DNA from: Linnemannia hyalina
Taxonomy: Eukaryota > Mortierellomycota > Mortierellomycetes > Mortierellales > Mortierellaceae
Assembly: GCA_019671135.1 (NCBI GenBank)
Contig: JAHRHY010000003.1
Span: 1,736,001-1,800,000, forward strand
Reading direction: 5' to 3'
DNA length: 64,000 bases
Shown: in pieces, positions 11,039-25,274 of the stretch
Position numbering within the stretch: position 1 is the stretch's first letter
Layout: every line of letters starts with the position of its first letter
Translations under genes and position numbers: made by a program
Notes under the pieces: model-generated
What the model was told of the DNA's origin: nothing
Database searches by the model: none
Seen by the model: only the letters and a program-made list of their open reading frames with translations

Positions 11039-12692
11039 TTATTGTGGGAGCTCGAACTTGGCACCCTTCAACACCCTATCACAATAGTAGTCGCATCGAA
11101 ATAAAGCAATGATGGTTAGCACATGCATTCCTCTAGACATTTCAAGTCCTGTCTATTCCTCACCCATATACTCTTTTCATTCAAACAATCCTAGGACGCA
11201 CACATCCTCTTCCCCTGACTCCAGAAAGAAGGGCAAGGACTTACTTTGTAAAGTAGATAAAGAAGAAATCGCAGTAGAGACCAGTTTGGATCGTGCCAGC
11301 AACCCAAACAATCCAGTCCACATAGCCCTCGGTAAAGTAGCGGTAGATCCAGTTGATAAGGTACAAGCCACGGTAGGCACCCAAGGCAAACAAGTAATGT
11401 GTCGTGATGACCTCAGCCTCGCCCGTCTTGGTCAACATGAACAGCTGGGGCAAAATCGCAAGCGCCTCCAAGTACACCGAGAACGTCCAGAGAATCTATA
11501 TTATTGATAGACCGATATATGTTTTGAATGATGTTGTGTTGTTAGCGTTGATGGATGCGTGATTAAATCGCGTGGAGAACTAAAGAAAGAACGGTTCGCT
11601 GTTACAGATCAAGGAGATCGTGTATGCTGCAGAAATGGTTTCCAAATAGTGTTCGTTCCAATTGCCCCTTGATGGTCCAATGGCTTTAGACGATCGTTTG
11701 CACATGTCGTCCTCTCCAGTAGGGATCGTTTTTCCGCTCCTGGTTTACTGCTACAAGTTATCTTGCGAATGCTGAAACACTCCCATACTCATGTCTTTGC
11801 CCACGTACTGCTCCGCTGGATCCTGAGCGACTGATCTGCCAAAACTATCCGCTCTCCACATCGATCCTGTGTAAAAGACATCTCCATCCAGACATGCAAA
11901 TAACGCCATAATTTGTTTCAACTAGCGCCATCGTTCTCGTAACAGTCTCCGATAAGCAATTTCTTTCTTCTTACCTCCTGGAAGGTGAAAGTATAGTTGA
12001 CGATCAAGGCCAAGAGGGCGGCACCTCCGACGACGTATTGGACCTGGAAGGTATCGAGGCGAGGATCATTGGTGGCCTTGAACTTGATCTTCATCAAGAA
12101 GATAATGTAGAGGGACGAGGCGATGAAGAACATCTTCATGACGGTGTTGTAGAGCGAGACATAGGTCGTCACCAGATCAGTGTATCTGGTCAAAAAGACC
12201 GTCGCATACAACGCCTGCGTCTTGAACGAAATTCCTGTAGAGTAGGATAAGGGGGGGGGGGGTAAGAACGTGAAGGGTATTAGCATCGATCCGACCCAGG
12301 AATACCTCAAAGGAATAGATGACAGTATCGATGTTCTTTCTATTTCGTGTTGGTGTTTCTCCAATGCTTAGATATCAGATTCCTCCATGGTCCATTTTCT
12401 GCTTTGTCAACTCTAGCTGACCTAGAAACAGCGACCAATTGTTCGTCCAATGAACGACAACCGAGGTATATCTACGTCTTCTTGTGCTTCCTGCCTTGCC
12501 ATTACATGCTCCTGTTCCTGTTCCCGTTCCTTGCTTATCTGCTTGATCCAGCGAACAAGAGAGCGACGTGGGGAAAGGGCGCTTTGTCTTCTCGTTATTA
12601 CCTGCAACGGAGCGTGTCTTTTGCATCTTTAACAGAAGAATAAGGATAGATGCCAAGTGCATCAGATCCGCAACGAGACGAAACAGATTCAT
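11039..12692 (-). CDS. ERD2: ER lumen protein-retaining receptor (KDEL/HDEL receptor)
   Basis: Seven-transmembrane Golgi receptor that returns HDEL/KDEL-tailed proteins to the ER. Four exons (12692-12602, 12234-11975, 11495-11245, 11075-11039) give 212 residues, the usual family length. The start [13 protein letters not shown] is canonical. Other family hallmarks are KTRSVAGISFKTQ across the first junction, LFTRYTDL-type text read here as [36 protein letters not shown] and the C-terminal KGAKFELP. Introns are 367, 479 and 169 nt. The first two are longer than the window average and contain no recognisable gene. Confidence 0.97.
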
Positions 12693-13587
12693 AGTCGGTT
12701 ATATGTTGTCAGAGGCGAAAGTAGCTGGTCCTGGGGGAAAAAAGGATGTTGTCCGAGATGAGTTGATGCTTGTGACTTCTGCGGTGGTGATTGTTGATGA
12801 CGAAATTGCCAGATGACGACGGACTGTGGCGGATGGAGAAGGGGAGATGGCTGTACAACAGAAAGAAGAAGAAAAGGTCCCTGTTCGACTTGAGAGCGAA
12901 AGAGAAAGAAAGAAAGAGAGTTGTGTGATGTAAGAGTGGAGATGATAAAGTTGATGGAAGGATGAAAGTCCAAAAGTGAGAACGAGGAAAATGGACAAAG
13001 GGGCACCACCGACCGCGATCAGCGTTGCCTTGCCACGTCAATACATTTCACGTACATTCAATATGTCGCCCAGCAACGGCTCACTGCGTACGTGACATCT
13101 CACATTTCCCCTTTTTGTTTGCTCACATACAGGAGGAGGAGGGCGGACGACCCTTTTGTTGTTTGAAAACTGAATTATGAAAAGCGAGAGAGAGGACGGC
13201 GCTTTTGTTTGCCGTTGTGGTTGTGGTTGTTGTTTTGCCCTTTTTTTCATTCACCACCGTGGTTGTTGATACTTTTGCACAATACCATTCAATTGCTGGG
13301 ACCTAGTCTTCGTTAAAGACAACACAAAACCTCACGCGTCAGATACCGGTACCGTACCCAAGGGCAGACACTGACAAAAAAAATGACAAAAACAAAAAAT
13401 CACGAACACGTCCATGCGACAAGTTTCATTTTTTGGCATTGCTGAGAAGGAGGTCGAAGCGCCGAATCAGCCGTAATTGAGTGGTCAAATGCATGAGATT
13501 GGGAGATTATAGCGCTCTTGCTATTTTTAATTACAATGGCTGGTGGATCTAGTGCAACCTTGCCTCTCTCTCTGTGTCTAAAACTAT
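12693..13587. other. ERD2 promoter and Ser-rich gene 3' region
   Basis: About 0.9 kb between the ERD2 start and the stop of the Ser-rich gene, both on the minus strand. It contains a pyrimidine-rich (minus strand) ERD2 leader and a palindromic ACCGGTACCGTACCC cluster at 13346-13360. No gene is seen. Confidence 0.5.
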
Positions 13588-15009
13588 CTACATGTAGCGA
13601 GCAGGGGTGTCGAACTTGGGGTTGGTTTGACCTCCCAATGCAAGGAACAGCAATGGGAGCAACGGCAGTAGGAGGAACCGAATATAGCGCGCCGAACTCT
13701 GGGCAATCATCTGGGGAGAGTCCGCTGCCATGTCCATCTTGGCTACATCCGTTGCTGTGGTGCAGTTGGCTGTCTTGGACAGAGGTGACGCAGAATGGGT
13801 GACCGATCGCCTCTTCATGCCCATGCCGACACAGTAGGTCTCCTGCTGACTACTACAGTATCCAGAGGTTCCCCGACCATGGTTATCAAAGCTGTAGTGG
13901 TCGTTGTTATCGTTGATGTTTTCGCCTCTACTACGACTGCTGCTAGTAGAACTGCTCCTGACGCTGCTGTTGCTGTGGCTGCTCATCTGGCTTGTCCTTG
14001 AACCCATCGAGGAAGTTCTCCTCGTCCGGCCCTTGGTAGGAATGGGCAGTGACAATGGTAGGGGAGACGGCGAAGGCGAAGGTGAGGGTGCGAGCGAGGA
14101 CCAGGCTGTGCTTGAGCTGCTGCAGTAGGAGAGAACGGGAGATGATGCGGTAGAAGAGTCGGACGAGGACAGATCGTGCAGGAGCGAGGCCATGGGATTG
14201 GGCAGGATGGGGGAGCAGTGAACCATACTGGTCCCGTTTGCCGAAAACGACGAAGACGAAGATGATAATGAAAAGGCGGAATCCATGGAGGAGATGCTGA
14301 GAGGGGGTGAGGGCAATGATGAATAGTCTTGAGATGTCGAACGGTGACCACAGGCCGAATCAAGGGCACGAAGGCAAGGAGAAGGAGGTGAACTAAGGCG
14401 GCAGGAACGACGGCTGCCATCGCTGCACACGCTACTGCTCCTGATTTTGCTGCTGTTGCCCTTGTTATTATTGTTTTTACTAAAGTCGTTTACATTGTCG
14501 GCACTGCCTCTGTTGCTGAAGGAAGTGTCCGTGGTATATTGGTGAAAATGCTGGGATTGTTGTTGTTGTTTATGGAGCTGGGAAGATGCTGAAAGGGCTG
14601 AGGAGTAGGCTGTGTAGGAGGAGGGGACAGTGGAGCTGCAACGCTGCGAGCGCTTGCGGTGCGATCGGTCCTGTGGATATACTGGTGGGGCTGAAGAGGA
14701 CGATGATATCCTTTTTGTTGATGAAGATGATGATGGTGAGGAGAAGGAGTGGTGTGTTGAGTATACGGCAGCAAAGGATAGAGAAGAGGCGGGAGCCATG
14801 GCGGAAGTGGAGTCGTATTGGTAAATTGGTGAAGATGAAGGGGAAGGAGAAGACGAGGGGGAAGAGGCCGAGTTGGAGCGTGCGTGGGTTGGGGACTGGA
14901 GGAAGGAGGGCACAGGCGGACGACGACGAAGGTAGGTGTTGGTATGTGAAGGAGTTGTTGTTGAAGGTGCTGTTGTTGTTGAAGTTGTAGTCTCGTGTGC
15001 TGATAGCAT
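13588..15009 (-). CDS. Ser-rich, probably tail-anchored membrane protein
   Basis: Single exon, 473 residues from ATG at 15009. The frame stays open upstream to 15900, but that part is Phe/Leu/Ser-rich translation of a pyrimidine-rich leader, so I start at the first codon followed by normal low-complexity protein. The body is dominated by Ser, Thr and Pro with basic patches (RKRSQRCSS, KGRTRRTSS) and short Gln and Asn runs, typical of a disordered phosphorylated regulator. The only hydrophobic segment is near the C-terminus (FLLLPLLPLLFLALGG, about residues 440-460), leaving a short tail. This suggests tail anchoring with the bulk in the cytosol. No family is recognised. Confidence 0.65.
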   Translation of the reverse strand: MLSAHETTTSTTTAPSTTTPSHTNTYLRRRPPVPSFLQSPTHARSNSASSPSSSPSPSSSPIYQYDSTSAMAPASSLSFAAVYSTHHSFSSPSSSSSTKRISSSSSAPPVYPQDRSHRKRSQRCSSTVPSSYTAYSSALSASSQLHKQQQQSQHFHQYTTDTSFSNRGSADNVNDFSKNNNNKGNSSKIRSSSVCSDGSRRSCRLSSPPSPCLRALDSACGHRSTSQDYSSLPSPPLSISSMDSAFSLSSSSSSFSANGTSMVHCSPILPNPMASLLHDLSSSDSSTASSPVLSYCSSSSTAWSSLAPSPSPSPSPLPLSLPIPTKGRTRRTSSMGSRTSQMSSHSNSSVRSSSTSSSRSRGENINDNNDHYSFDNHGRGTSGYCSSQQETYCVGMGMKRRSVTHSASPLSKTANCTTATDVAKMDMAADSPQMIAQSSARYIRFLLLPLLPLLFLALGGQTNPKFDTPARYM

Positions 15010-15560
15010 TATTATTACGTCTGTATTATGTGATGATATAGTTGCTGTTGTTGGTTTTGGTTTTGAGGTAATAAAAAGGGTAATATCTCTCGATTGGGTC
15101 GATTGGGTTGGATTGAAAGTGTGGAGAGTTAGAAGGAGGGAAGGTGAAGAAGAGAATAAGCGCGCGAAGAGAGAAAGAGAGGGAGAGAGAGAAGGAGAAG
15201 AGAGAAAGGAAGGAGGGAGAGAAAGGAACAGGAACGAAGAGTATTGTTTTTGATTGTTGTTATTGTTGAATGTTGAATGGTGAGAAGGAGAAGGAGAAAA
15301 AAGGAGGCAAAATACGGACGTACAACAATTGGCTGTGAAATAAAGACAAGAGAAAGTATTAGAAAAGGATAGTGTTGTTGAGTGGAGTGGAAGTAAGAGA
15401 AAGAACGTCAAATAGAATGACAGGGTTAAGAAGGAAGGAAAGTGAGATAACGGAAGTAAAAGTGAGGGGGAGAAGAAGTAGAAAAAGTAGATGATGAGGG
15501 CAAAGAGGGATGAGAGTGACAGCGAATAAGAGAGTATATTAGCGGAAGGAGTGGAGAGAG

Positions 15561-15595
15561 ATGAATGAATGAATGAATGAATGAATGAATGAATG
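15561..15595. repeat. (ATGA)n microsatellite
   Basis: Nearly nine tetranucleotide units in the leader of the Ser-rich gene. Confidence 0.9.
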
Positions 15596-17754
15596 CAAGA
15601 GACTGACAGTTGAAGGACGTGAAATGAATCTGATGAGAGAAAAAAAAAAGAAAGAAGAGTGAGGAAATGATAAAGAAGTAAAGGAAGGAGGGGGTAGAGA
15701 TAAAGAAGATGAGAGAGAAGGCGCGTACTGTAGAAAACAAAAGAGCGGTTCGGTGCCTGGGACACCAGTGGTTGTGGTCCCTTCATCTCTTTTTCTTGTC
15801 GCAGTGTACGGGTACTGTACTCTGTCCCGTACCTTTGAGTTTGATTGAATGAACTGAGCAATTGAGTAAAACACACCGCCTTATTTTTGGTTGCCGCCAC
15901 AGCCCTACTCTCATCTTATCCAAATCCCTCTGGGTACTGTACTCCTCCTTTGCCTCTTTACTTTCTAAACCCAGGGGTAGCCCTGGTTCGTTCTTGGCCA
16001 AAAAAAATATAGAATCTCAAATAAAACAGAAACGAGGCCCCCCTCACATCCACCCCCTGTTCCCGCCTTGCGACACACTGCCAGTCAGGATCCTTTCAGC
16101 AAAGAGCTAGCAAACTACCATTTGCTACTGTTAACTGAGCTATTGCTCCTTTTCTTTTCTGTATCTTTCTGAAAGCAAGCCTGTTTTCGCTCATATTTGT
16201 TTTCTTTTATCTCCCCCTCACTACTTTTCCGAAAACCGGTTGGGTATCTTGCACATGCAAAAAAAAACCAAAAGCAGGGTTATATTGTTGATGTTGGCGA
16301 GATTGTTGTGTGGAGTGAGCTCGTCCAGTGGTGCAAAAAGAAAAAAAGCGTAAAAAAGACAAAAACTATATTCTTCAACCTGCTACTAAAAGAATGACAA
16401 TTCATCGCGACCTTTTTTCGGCCCACTTACCAACCATGCAACTCGCGCAGATGGATTATAATTCTAACAAAGGGAAGCCGTATTACGAAATGCATTCCTT
16501 TCATCCTTCGTTTCTTCGTCTCGTTATTTCTCTTTTTTTTTTTCTCCTTATTCTTGTTTGTTCGACTTCGTCTTTCTTCAAAGGAGATCAAACAAAACAA
16601 CGTCGTAAAGGTGACAACAGAAAAAAAGTGAGAGAGGGTTGGGCTCACTTCTTTCCGAAACTAGAGAAACATACTTTTCTGAAGTCCAACTTGGTACTAG
16701 TCGTCGTCATAAGTCAGAAAAGAAAGGGTGACAACAACTACAGCCGCTAGTACGGCGGCAGGGGAAAACGAAGGAAGAGGAAGAGAGCCAGGAAATCAGT
16801 CAAAGTCGATGTCCTTTGCTCCAGAATCTGATCCAGGCACTCACCCACTCACTCAGTATGTTTGTAATGACCAGGGGACCTTATCCTTATCCCACATAAG
16901 CATCCTTGTCTTCCTTTCTATTCCGTCCTCCTCATCAGCTAAAATCTTGCGTTCTTATGCATAACAGACATAAAAACAGCCTTTGTCCATCGTCCTCTCT
17001 TCACTGCCATGGAATAGTCTAACTCACTTCCGGATACCTCTTCCTTCCCTCAATAAAAGTCGACCACGGTTGAACACAATCCTCGATCCTCGTCTCAACG
17101 AGCAACAAAAGAAAGCTCACCATGCACAAGCATGGGACAACTCTTACCTTGAAACGCCTAAACCCAGATCTGAACAGGCGACCACGCATTTTTTTCACTT
17201 TTTAGTTCCGCTTTCGTCTTCTCCCACAAACAAAAAAGCCTTCCTCAAAAACACAACGAACACAATCCATATCATCCATCTTTCATCGATCAATTGTAAG
17301 TAAACGCCTCCACTTTCACTCTCTTTCGCCACTTCTACACACATTCACCCACCCATAATTCATCTGAATACTTTTTGTCAATCCTTCTCTGTCTTCTTTC
17401 CAACAGCTTCGTGTGATCAGAAAAAGCCGAGGACTGGATTGTCCCCACCTGCTGTCTACCTTTCATCAAAATAAAGTTACTCTCACCCCAATACAACACA
17501 TGCCAACGACTTTTATTTGCTGTTTTGTTTTCTTGTGAGATTGTCTCTTGTTGTATCTCATTCATGTAGGAGAGGTGGGCGCAGGCTACGCAATACACAG
17601 AGAAACAGACAGACGAGAAACTCAAACAAAGAAAAAGGCAATACATTTTTCAATGACGCTCCTCACCATCATCGAACATTAAAACAGGCACCCTTGTGGA
17701 CAGGTAGGTGGGGAGAACAAAGAAAAACAAAAAAAGAAAGTTTTCAATTGCAAG

Positions 17755-17784
17755 TCCGTCCGTCCGTCCGTGTGTGTGTGTGTC
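17755..17784. repeat. (TCCG)n then (TG)n microsatellite
   Basis: Compound simple repeat in gene-free DNA. Confidence 0.85.
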
Positions 17785-17965
17785 CGCGCGGGTGACCCGT
17801 ACCTGTTTGGCGAAAATCGACTGCCGTGGCTGTTTTTCTGAGCTTGTGCAGTCGACTTTAGATAACAAGAAAAAAAAAGTGGGGGAGTGAGTGAGTGAAC
17901 GAGAAGAGAAGGGGTGCGGGGGTTGGGGGTTGCACCACACCCGTTCGTACCGTACTCGCGCATGG

Positions 17966-17992
17966 CACGCACGCACGCACGCACGCACGCGC
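17966..17992. repeat. (CACG)n microsatellite
   Basis: Six ACGC/CACG units, GC-rich, in gene-free DNA. Confidence 0.85.
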
Positions 17993-18657
17993 CTATTGTC
18001 CGCCTCCTCCCTCTCCATACGGTACAGTTACATTCCACAGATGGACGATCACAACTGAACTCCCTCCCCTTCGTATTTCCTTACCCCTCTCTCTCTCTCT
18101 CCCCTTCCTCCTTGATTTTTTTTTCTTTTGTGCCTCTCCCCTTCCCTTTTTTTCGCGAACGCGCGTCGCGCATCTTTGTTTGCAACGAGAAAAGGAGAAG
18201 ATACGCTTTTGTGCTTTTGGATGACAGGGGAAGGAACACTTACGAGCGACTAAAGAAAATGTTCCGCTAGCCTCCCCCTTCTTTTTTTTTTTTTTTGTTA
18301 CTCTACTTTTTCTTAACCCACATGCTCTCCACAACCTTGTTCACCATAAACAATAATAATAGTAATAAACCACCAATAAATAAACCACCTACACAAGACA
18401 GAGTCGAGCGCCACGGACGAGTTATGATCAGACAAAAGATTCAAGTTACGGAAAATATTGAACATGCTAAAGTGTACTAGCGCCCCCCACCCGCCTTCCC
18501 CCTTCATTGTTTTAAAACATGTAAATAAATGATAGTGCCAGAGCCTCTCCCATCCTTGCGCAGACGCACGCTCACTTTTCGCTTTAAAATAGTGTAATTG
18601 AGGAAGTAGGGGTAATGAACCAATTTACATTGAGCTGAGTACAGTTTAAGACGCGTT

Positions 18658-18852
18658 TTAGGATCCAGTTGAGGTTGGATGGACACTCAGAGCAGCCTTA
18701 TTCCTGGACCTCCTACTACCCGTTAGGATATTTTTTTGCCTCAGAGCAAAGACGAGTCTCGCGACGAAAATAAAGATCGTAGTGCCAAAAATACATGCGA
18801 CAAAGAAAAATACTAGGAATGGGTCGATCATCAACTCAATCAGTCTCACCAT
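18658..18852 (-). CDS. Possible 64-residue single-pass membrane protein
   Basis: A short open frame starting MVRLIELMIDPF, with one strongly hydrophobic segment (about residues 11-37) followed by a basic, Ser-containing tail. It lies 209 bases beyond the stop of YVH1 on the same strand. No family is recognised and no splicing is needed. It could be a genuine small membrane protein or chance; composition alone does not decide. Confidence 0.25.
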   Translation of the reverse strand: MVRLIELMIDPFLVFFFVACIFGTTIFIFVARLVFALRQKNILTGSRRSRNKAALSVHPTSTGS

Positions 18853-19061
18853 TTTGTTTTATCACGATCACCTCTCGTCTCATCAGTTGGTGGCAAACCG
18901 ATCACTTCCTTTGGTTTGTCATTTGAAGCTGTAAGATTGCACCGCCACACGCACAACACATGTTTACTGGCAGGTTGTCTTTTTTTTTTTTTTTTTGCAT
19001 GCACTTGCAGATTGGTTGTTATTTCTTTTTTTCTTTCTGGATCCTTAAGCCTCATTCATAT

Positions 19062-20728
19062 CTATCCATCAACCTTGCCCTTATGCATCATGAAGGCAGG
19101 AGTGACCCAAGATCCACAAGAACACTGCTCGCCCGACCAGTTGAAAGTTCCCAGCTTCGAGTCGCATTTCGGGCACGAGATCTTGCCCTCCATTCCATGC
19201 AGTTCCTGAATCCACTCGACAGGTTCGATAAAGTACGACTGGCATACCGTAGCTGCCTTTGGCGTAATCTTGGAAATATCTGTTTGTACCGCCTATTGTT
19301 ACCATGCATACAAAAAAAAAAGAGTGTAAATGATTCGATCCAGCGTTAACATCACCACATAGGTATGTTTTGCTTCCTCGCATTGCATTGTCGGTCCTTA
19401 GATATCCCGATTCTCGAAATAACACATCATCCATCCAATGCTTTACCTCCGAGATATGAAGGGTGGCATCACGCTTCCTGTATCCGAACGAAGCCTGGCC
19501 TTGTCCAGGGGTATGAGTGACAACACTGTCGCGAGCCACAAGCGCACGGCGGCACTTTTTGCACTTGAGTGGCCCTTGCTGGATCCCTGCTGTCATAGCT
19601 GTTGCCGTTGTTGCTGCGGCACGTGCGGGTGCGTTTAGAGGATCCGTTGCCAATGTCATATCCTCAATATATCCGAGCACTATATCATTCAATTGATATA
19701 AAACGTTAGTGATGATGAACCGATGGTCTGATGGTCAGCTTTGACTTGATAAAGGGGGTCAAAGGGCTCAACTTACTCTCACGTTGGGCGGCGTTGGAGG
19801 CGATCAAAAAGCGTCTGTAAGCAGTCCGGTTGACATTGACATCGTGCTCGATCTCAGCGTAAAGAAGTAGCTGTGTCATGAACCCATCATTGGGTCTAGT
19901 ATGAATCATTAGACGTAAGGATGGGGCTTAGTAAATAGTAATATATGGAGTGTGATTACATTTGTTGCGGCGCAGTTTGCACAAAGTGGACAAAAACTTG
20001 TTGAAGAAAAACATGAACTTGGTTCAGAAACTTACTCCGCGACCTCTCGAAGGGATTGGACGTGCTTCAAGGCCTCAAGAGCCGACATACTCTTCTCCCT
20101 CATCAAGTACGCGCACACAATTGTCACACTCCTAGATGCTCCCGCCTGACTATAAGAAATTGAAAGGTCACCAAACGAATAATTAGCATTAACATTAAGA
20201 TTATGTCAATCGCGCAACCTCATGTACAACCATCCTCATACTCTCAACTTACCAATGAACAAGAACCTTCTTCCCGCTCTCAATGGCACCATGAATAAAA
20301 GTATAGGTATCCGTGAAATGCTTGATCAAGTTGGTCTCGTCCATATCAGGGACAGGAATCACCTTGTAGATGAACTCTCCCGGGAATCTGGGAGTAGGGA
20401 CATCTGTCACTTGGATAATGTGCGTGATCCCGAGCTCCTTCATCTTTTCACGCGACTCTGAGATCAATGCCCTGATTTTGTATAAGGAGTTAGAGAAAAG
20501 AAGGGTAACTGAGGTGAGCGAGGTGAGATTTTTACGTGTTGGTGAGGATCGAAGTATTTGGTCCTCGATATATTTTTTCCTGGTATTCATGAGAATGAGC
20601 AGTGTTTGGGAAGGGGGGGGGGACGTTTTGTTGTATTACCCGCTGAGGAAGAGACCGGGGAGGATCTCCTGTGCTTCACGGAACTGCTTGGCGTCGAATC
20701 GGGGAGGTTGGTCGAAAGGGGACGACAT
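19062..20728 (-). CDS. YVH1: Dual-specificity protein phosphatase YVH1 (DUSP12-like)
   Basis: Atypical dual-specificity phosphatase which in yeast also acts in late 60S ribosome maturation. Six exons are proposed (20728-20640, 20471-20253, 20149-20036, 19895-19777, 19679-19447, 19268-19062), 326 residues. The catalytic signature HCQAGASRS is rebuilt across the exon 2/3 junction, with Cys103 as nucleophile, and the general-acid loop is PVPDMDE. The C-terminal zinc domain is present: CKKCRR, then CPKCDSKLG and the hallmark GEQCSCGSWVTPAF. The last junction needs the acceptor CCAAG at 19269 to stay in frame; a stronger-looking CAG lies 11 nt upstream. It shares a 289-bp promoter with the DUF4604-like gene. 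Confidence 0.93.
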
Positions 20729-21017
20729 GGCTTGTTGGAATGAATGTTTAGGTGGTTGTGAATGAGAAGGTGTGAGTGAAGAAAAAAAAAAAAAAAAAAA
20801 AAAAAAAAGAGAGGCGAAGAGTACAAAGAAGGAGACGCAGCAGAGCCACAACAAAGGGACTGCCTTCTCAACCCAAAACCTTGTGCGCAAAAAAAAAAAA
20901 AAAAAAAAAAAAAGCTGTCGCGCTTTCTTCGAAAAATACACGCACGCAACTTTCTTCTCCTACCATCATCATTCTCTCCCAACGCATCAGCAACAAAACA
21001 AAGAAAAACATCCTACA
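20729..21017. promoter_or_regulatory. Bidirectional promoter with two poly(A/T) tracts
   Basis: The 289 bases between the divergent starts of YVH1 and the DUF4604-like gene contain A tracts at 20782-20808 (27 nt) and 20889-20913 (25 nt), about 80 bp apart. Long poly(dA:dT) tracts exclude nucleosomes in fungi, so this looks like a constitutive nucleosome-depleted promoter. The function is inferred. Confidence 0.6.
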
Positions 21018-21890
21018 ATGTCAAACAAAAAGATCACCCCAAACCAGATGCGAAAAAACCTCACCTACGTCCAAGAAGGAGCCCCAGACTTTATGCGCAT
21101 GCTCACGGGCCAATCAGCTTCCTCAGCCGCCAATAACGATCCTAGAAACCCATACCGCAAACCCATCGGTATCGACGCCAAATTCCAATCCGAGCAGCCC
21201 TCCGATGACGACGACGAGACGGCGCACGATATCTTGAACGAACGGGAAGAGGAGCGACCTACAGTCGTGGTGTTGAAGGAGAGCAAGCATTTGGATGAAC
21301 GACAAGTCAAAAATATCCTCAACAACCTCCCTCCAGGTAAGGGAATATCGTGGAAGCATGGTTTCGATATGGTTTCCGCGTGGAACTAACACTCTTTTAA
21401 TATTCTCCTTTGTGATATGATAGGTCTGTCAGAAGCAGAGATCAAGAAGCGGCTAGCAAACGCCCTCGAAGAAAACAACAACAACGACAACAGCAAGGAA
21501 GAAGACGAGGAAGACAGTGATGACGAAGACCAGGACCCCGTCGACGCCAACGGAAAGATCCTCTTCAGGAGACCCAGGGGATCCAAATCGAAACCATCAA
21601 CCACAACAGTATCCTCCTCTTTCTCCACAAAATCTGAAAAGCAATCAGTCAACTCGTCAGCCAGCAAAAAGAACTTTGAGACCGCTATCCTTGCAGAGGC
21701 AGAGGCAAAAGTCCAAGCAATCAAGAAGAAACAATCAGGATCATCAGCAGCGAAGGTGGGCACAGAGACGACTGAAGGATCAAAACGAAAGTCCAGCAGC
21801 AACGACAACAACACCAGCGAGGCGCCCAAAAAGAAAAAGCTGCAGAAAAAGACGACAACATCTCTACTCAGCTTCAACGACGATGAATAA
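21018..21890 (+). CDS. DUF4604-like (KIAA1143-type) nuclear protein
   Basis: Two exons, 21018-21336 and 21424-21890, joined at a Gly codon, giving 261 residues. The N-terminal NLTYVQEGAPDFMRML, the central RPTVVVLKE and the C-terminal LLSFNDDE match the general layout of the DUF4604 family, known in fungi and as KIAA1143 in animals; its function is not established. The rest is charged and disordered, with an acidic run (about 118-135), basic SKRKSS and KKKKLQKK segments that could be nuclear localisation signals, and Asn/Ser-rich spacers. It shares a promoter with YVH1 and its stop lies only 40 bases from the stop of the convergent forkhead gene. Confidence 0.85.
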
Positions 21891-21930
21891 TTATCATCAA
21901 ATAATATGTGTTTTTTATTTATTTTTTCCT

Positions 21931-24815
<2,885 letters not shown>

Positions 24816-25223
24816 GGCGCTACGATTGCAGCTCAGCGTCCTGGACGGGTTGTTAAAGAGGTGCTTGTTATGGAAGGTGAAGGGGTGGTAAGACAGGCTT
24901 GGTTGTTAGTCCTGAGAGAAGTGATGTCCTGAGTCCAAGTTATTGTTGCTGTTATGTAGGTTCTGACTGAACGTAGAGTAGCGTGCGAACCGAGATGAAC
25001 TGCTATAACGACAAGAATAACAGATGAAGAAACGAATAAGAAGGGGCAGACGTCATTAGTCATCCACCTCGAGGTTTTGTTGCAAGTAGTAATACTTGTA
25101 TGTTGTTCCTGTGTGTTGGAGTCGAAGGAAGAAGGGTCGTGTAGGGAATTAGTCGAGGTGGCGTGGAGTGTACCTGTGGAGGTGTAATGAATGAAGAGGT
25201 GGTGTTGTTGTTATTATTATCAC

Positions 25224-25238
25224 TGTTGTTGTTGTTGG

Positions 25239-25274
<36 letters not shown>
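25224..25274. repeat. (GTT)n microsatellite
   Basis: Trinucleotide run upstream of the forkhead gene, about 410 bases from its start. Confidence 0.9.

Larger units (their letters stand above)
15010..18657. other. 3.6 kb region upstream of the Ser-rich gene
   Basis: The first 700 bases are strongly purine-rich on the plus strand (pyrimidine-rich leader of the minus-strand gene) and contain an (ATGA)n repeat at 15561-15595. GGTACTGTAC motifs lie at 15811 and 15933. Further repeats are (TCCG)n/(TG)n at 17755-17784 and (CACG)n at 17966-17992. I see no gene; open frames are biased in composition. Confidence 0.5.

Noticed and set aside
15010..15900. N-terminal extension of the Ser-rich gene
   Set aside because: Phe/Leu/Ser-only text from a pyrimidine-rich leader including a tetranucleotide repeat; no protein-like composition.
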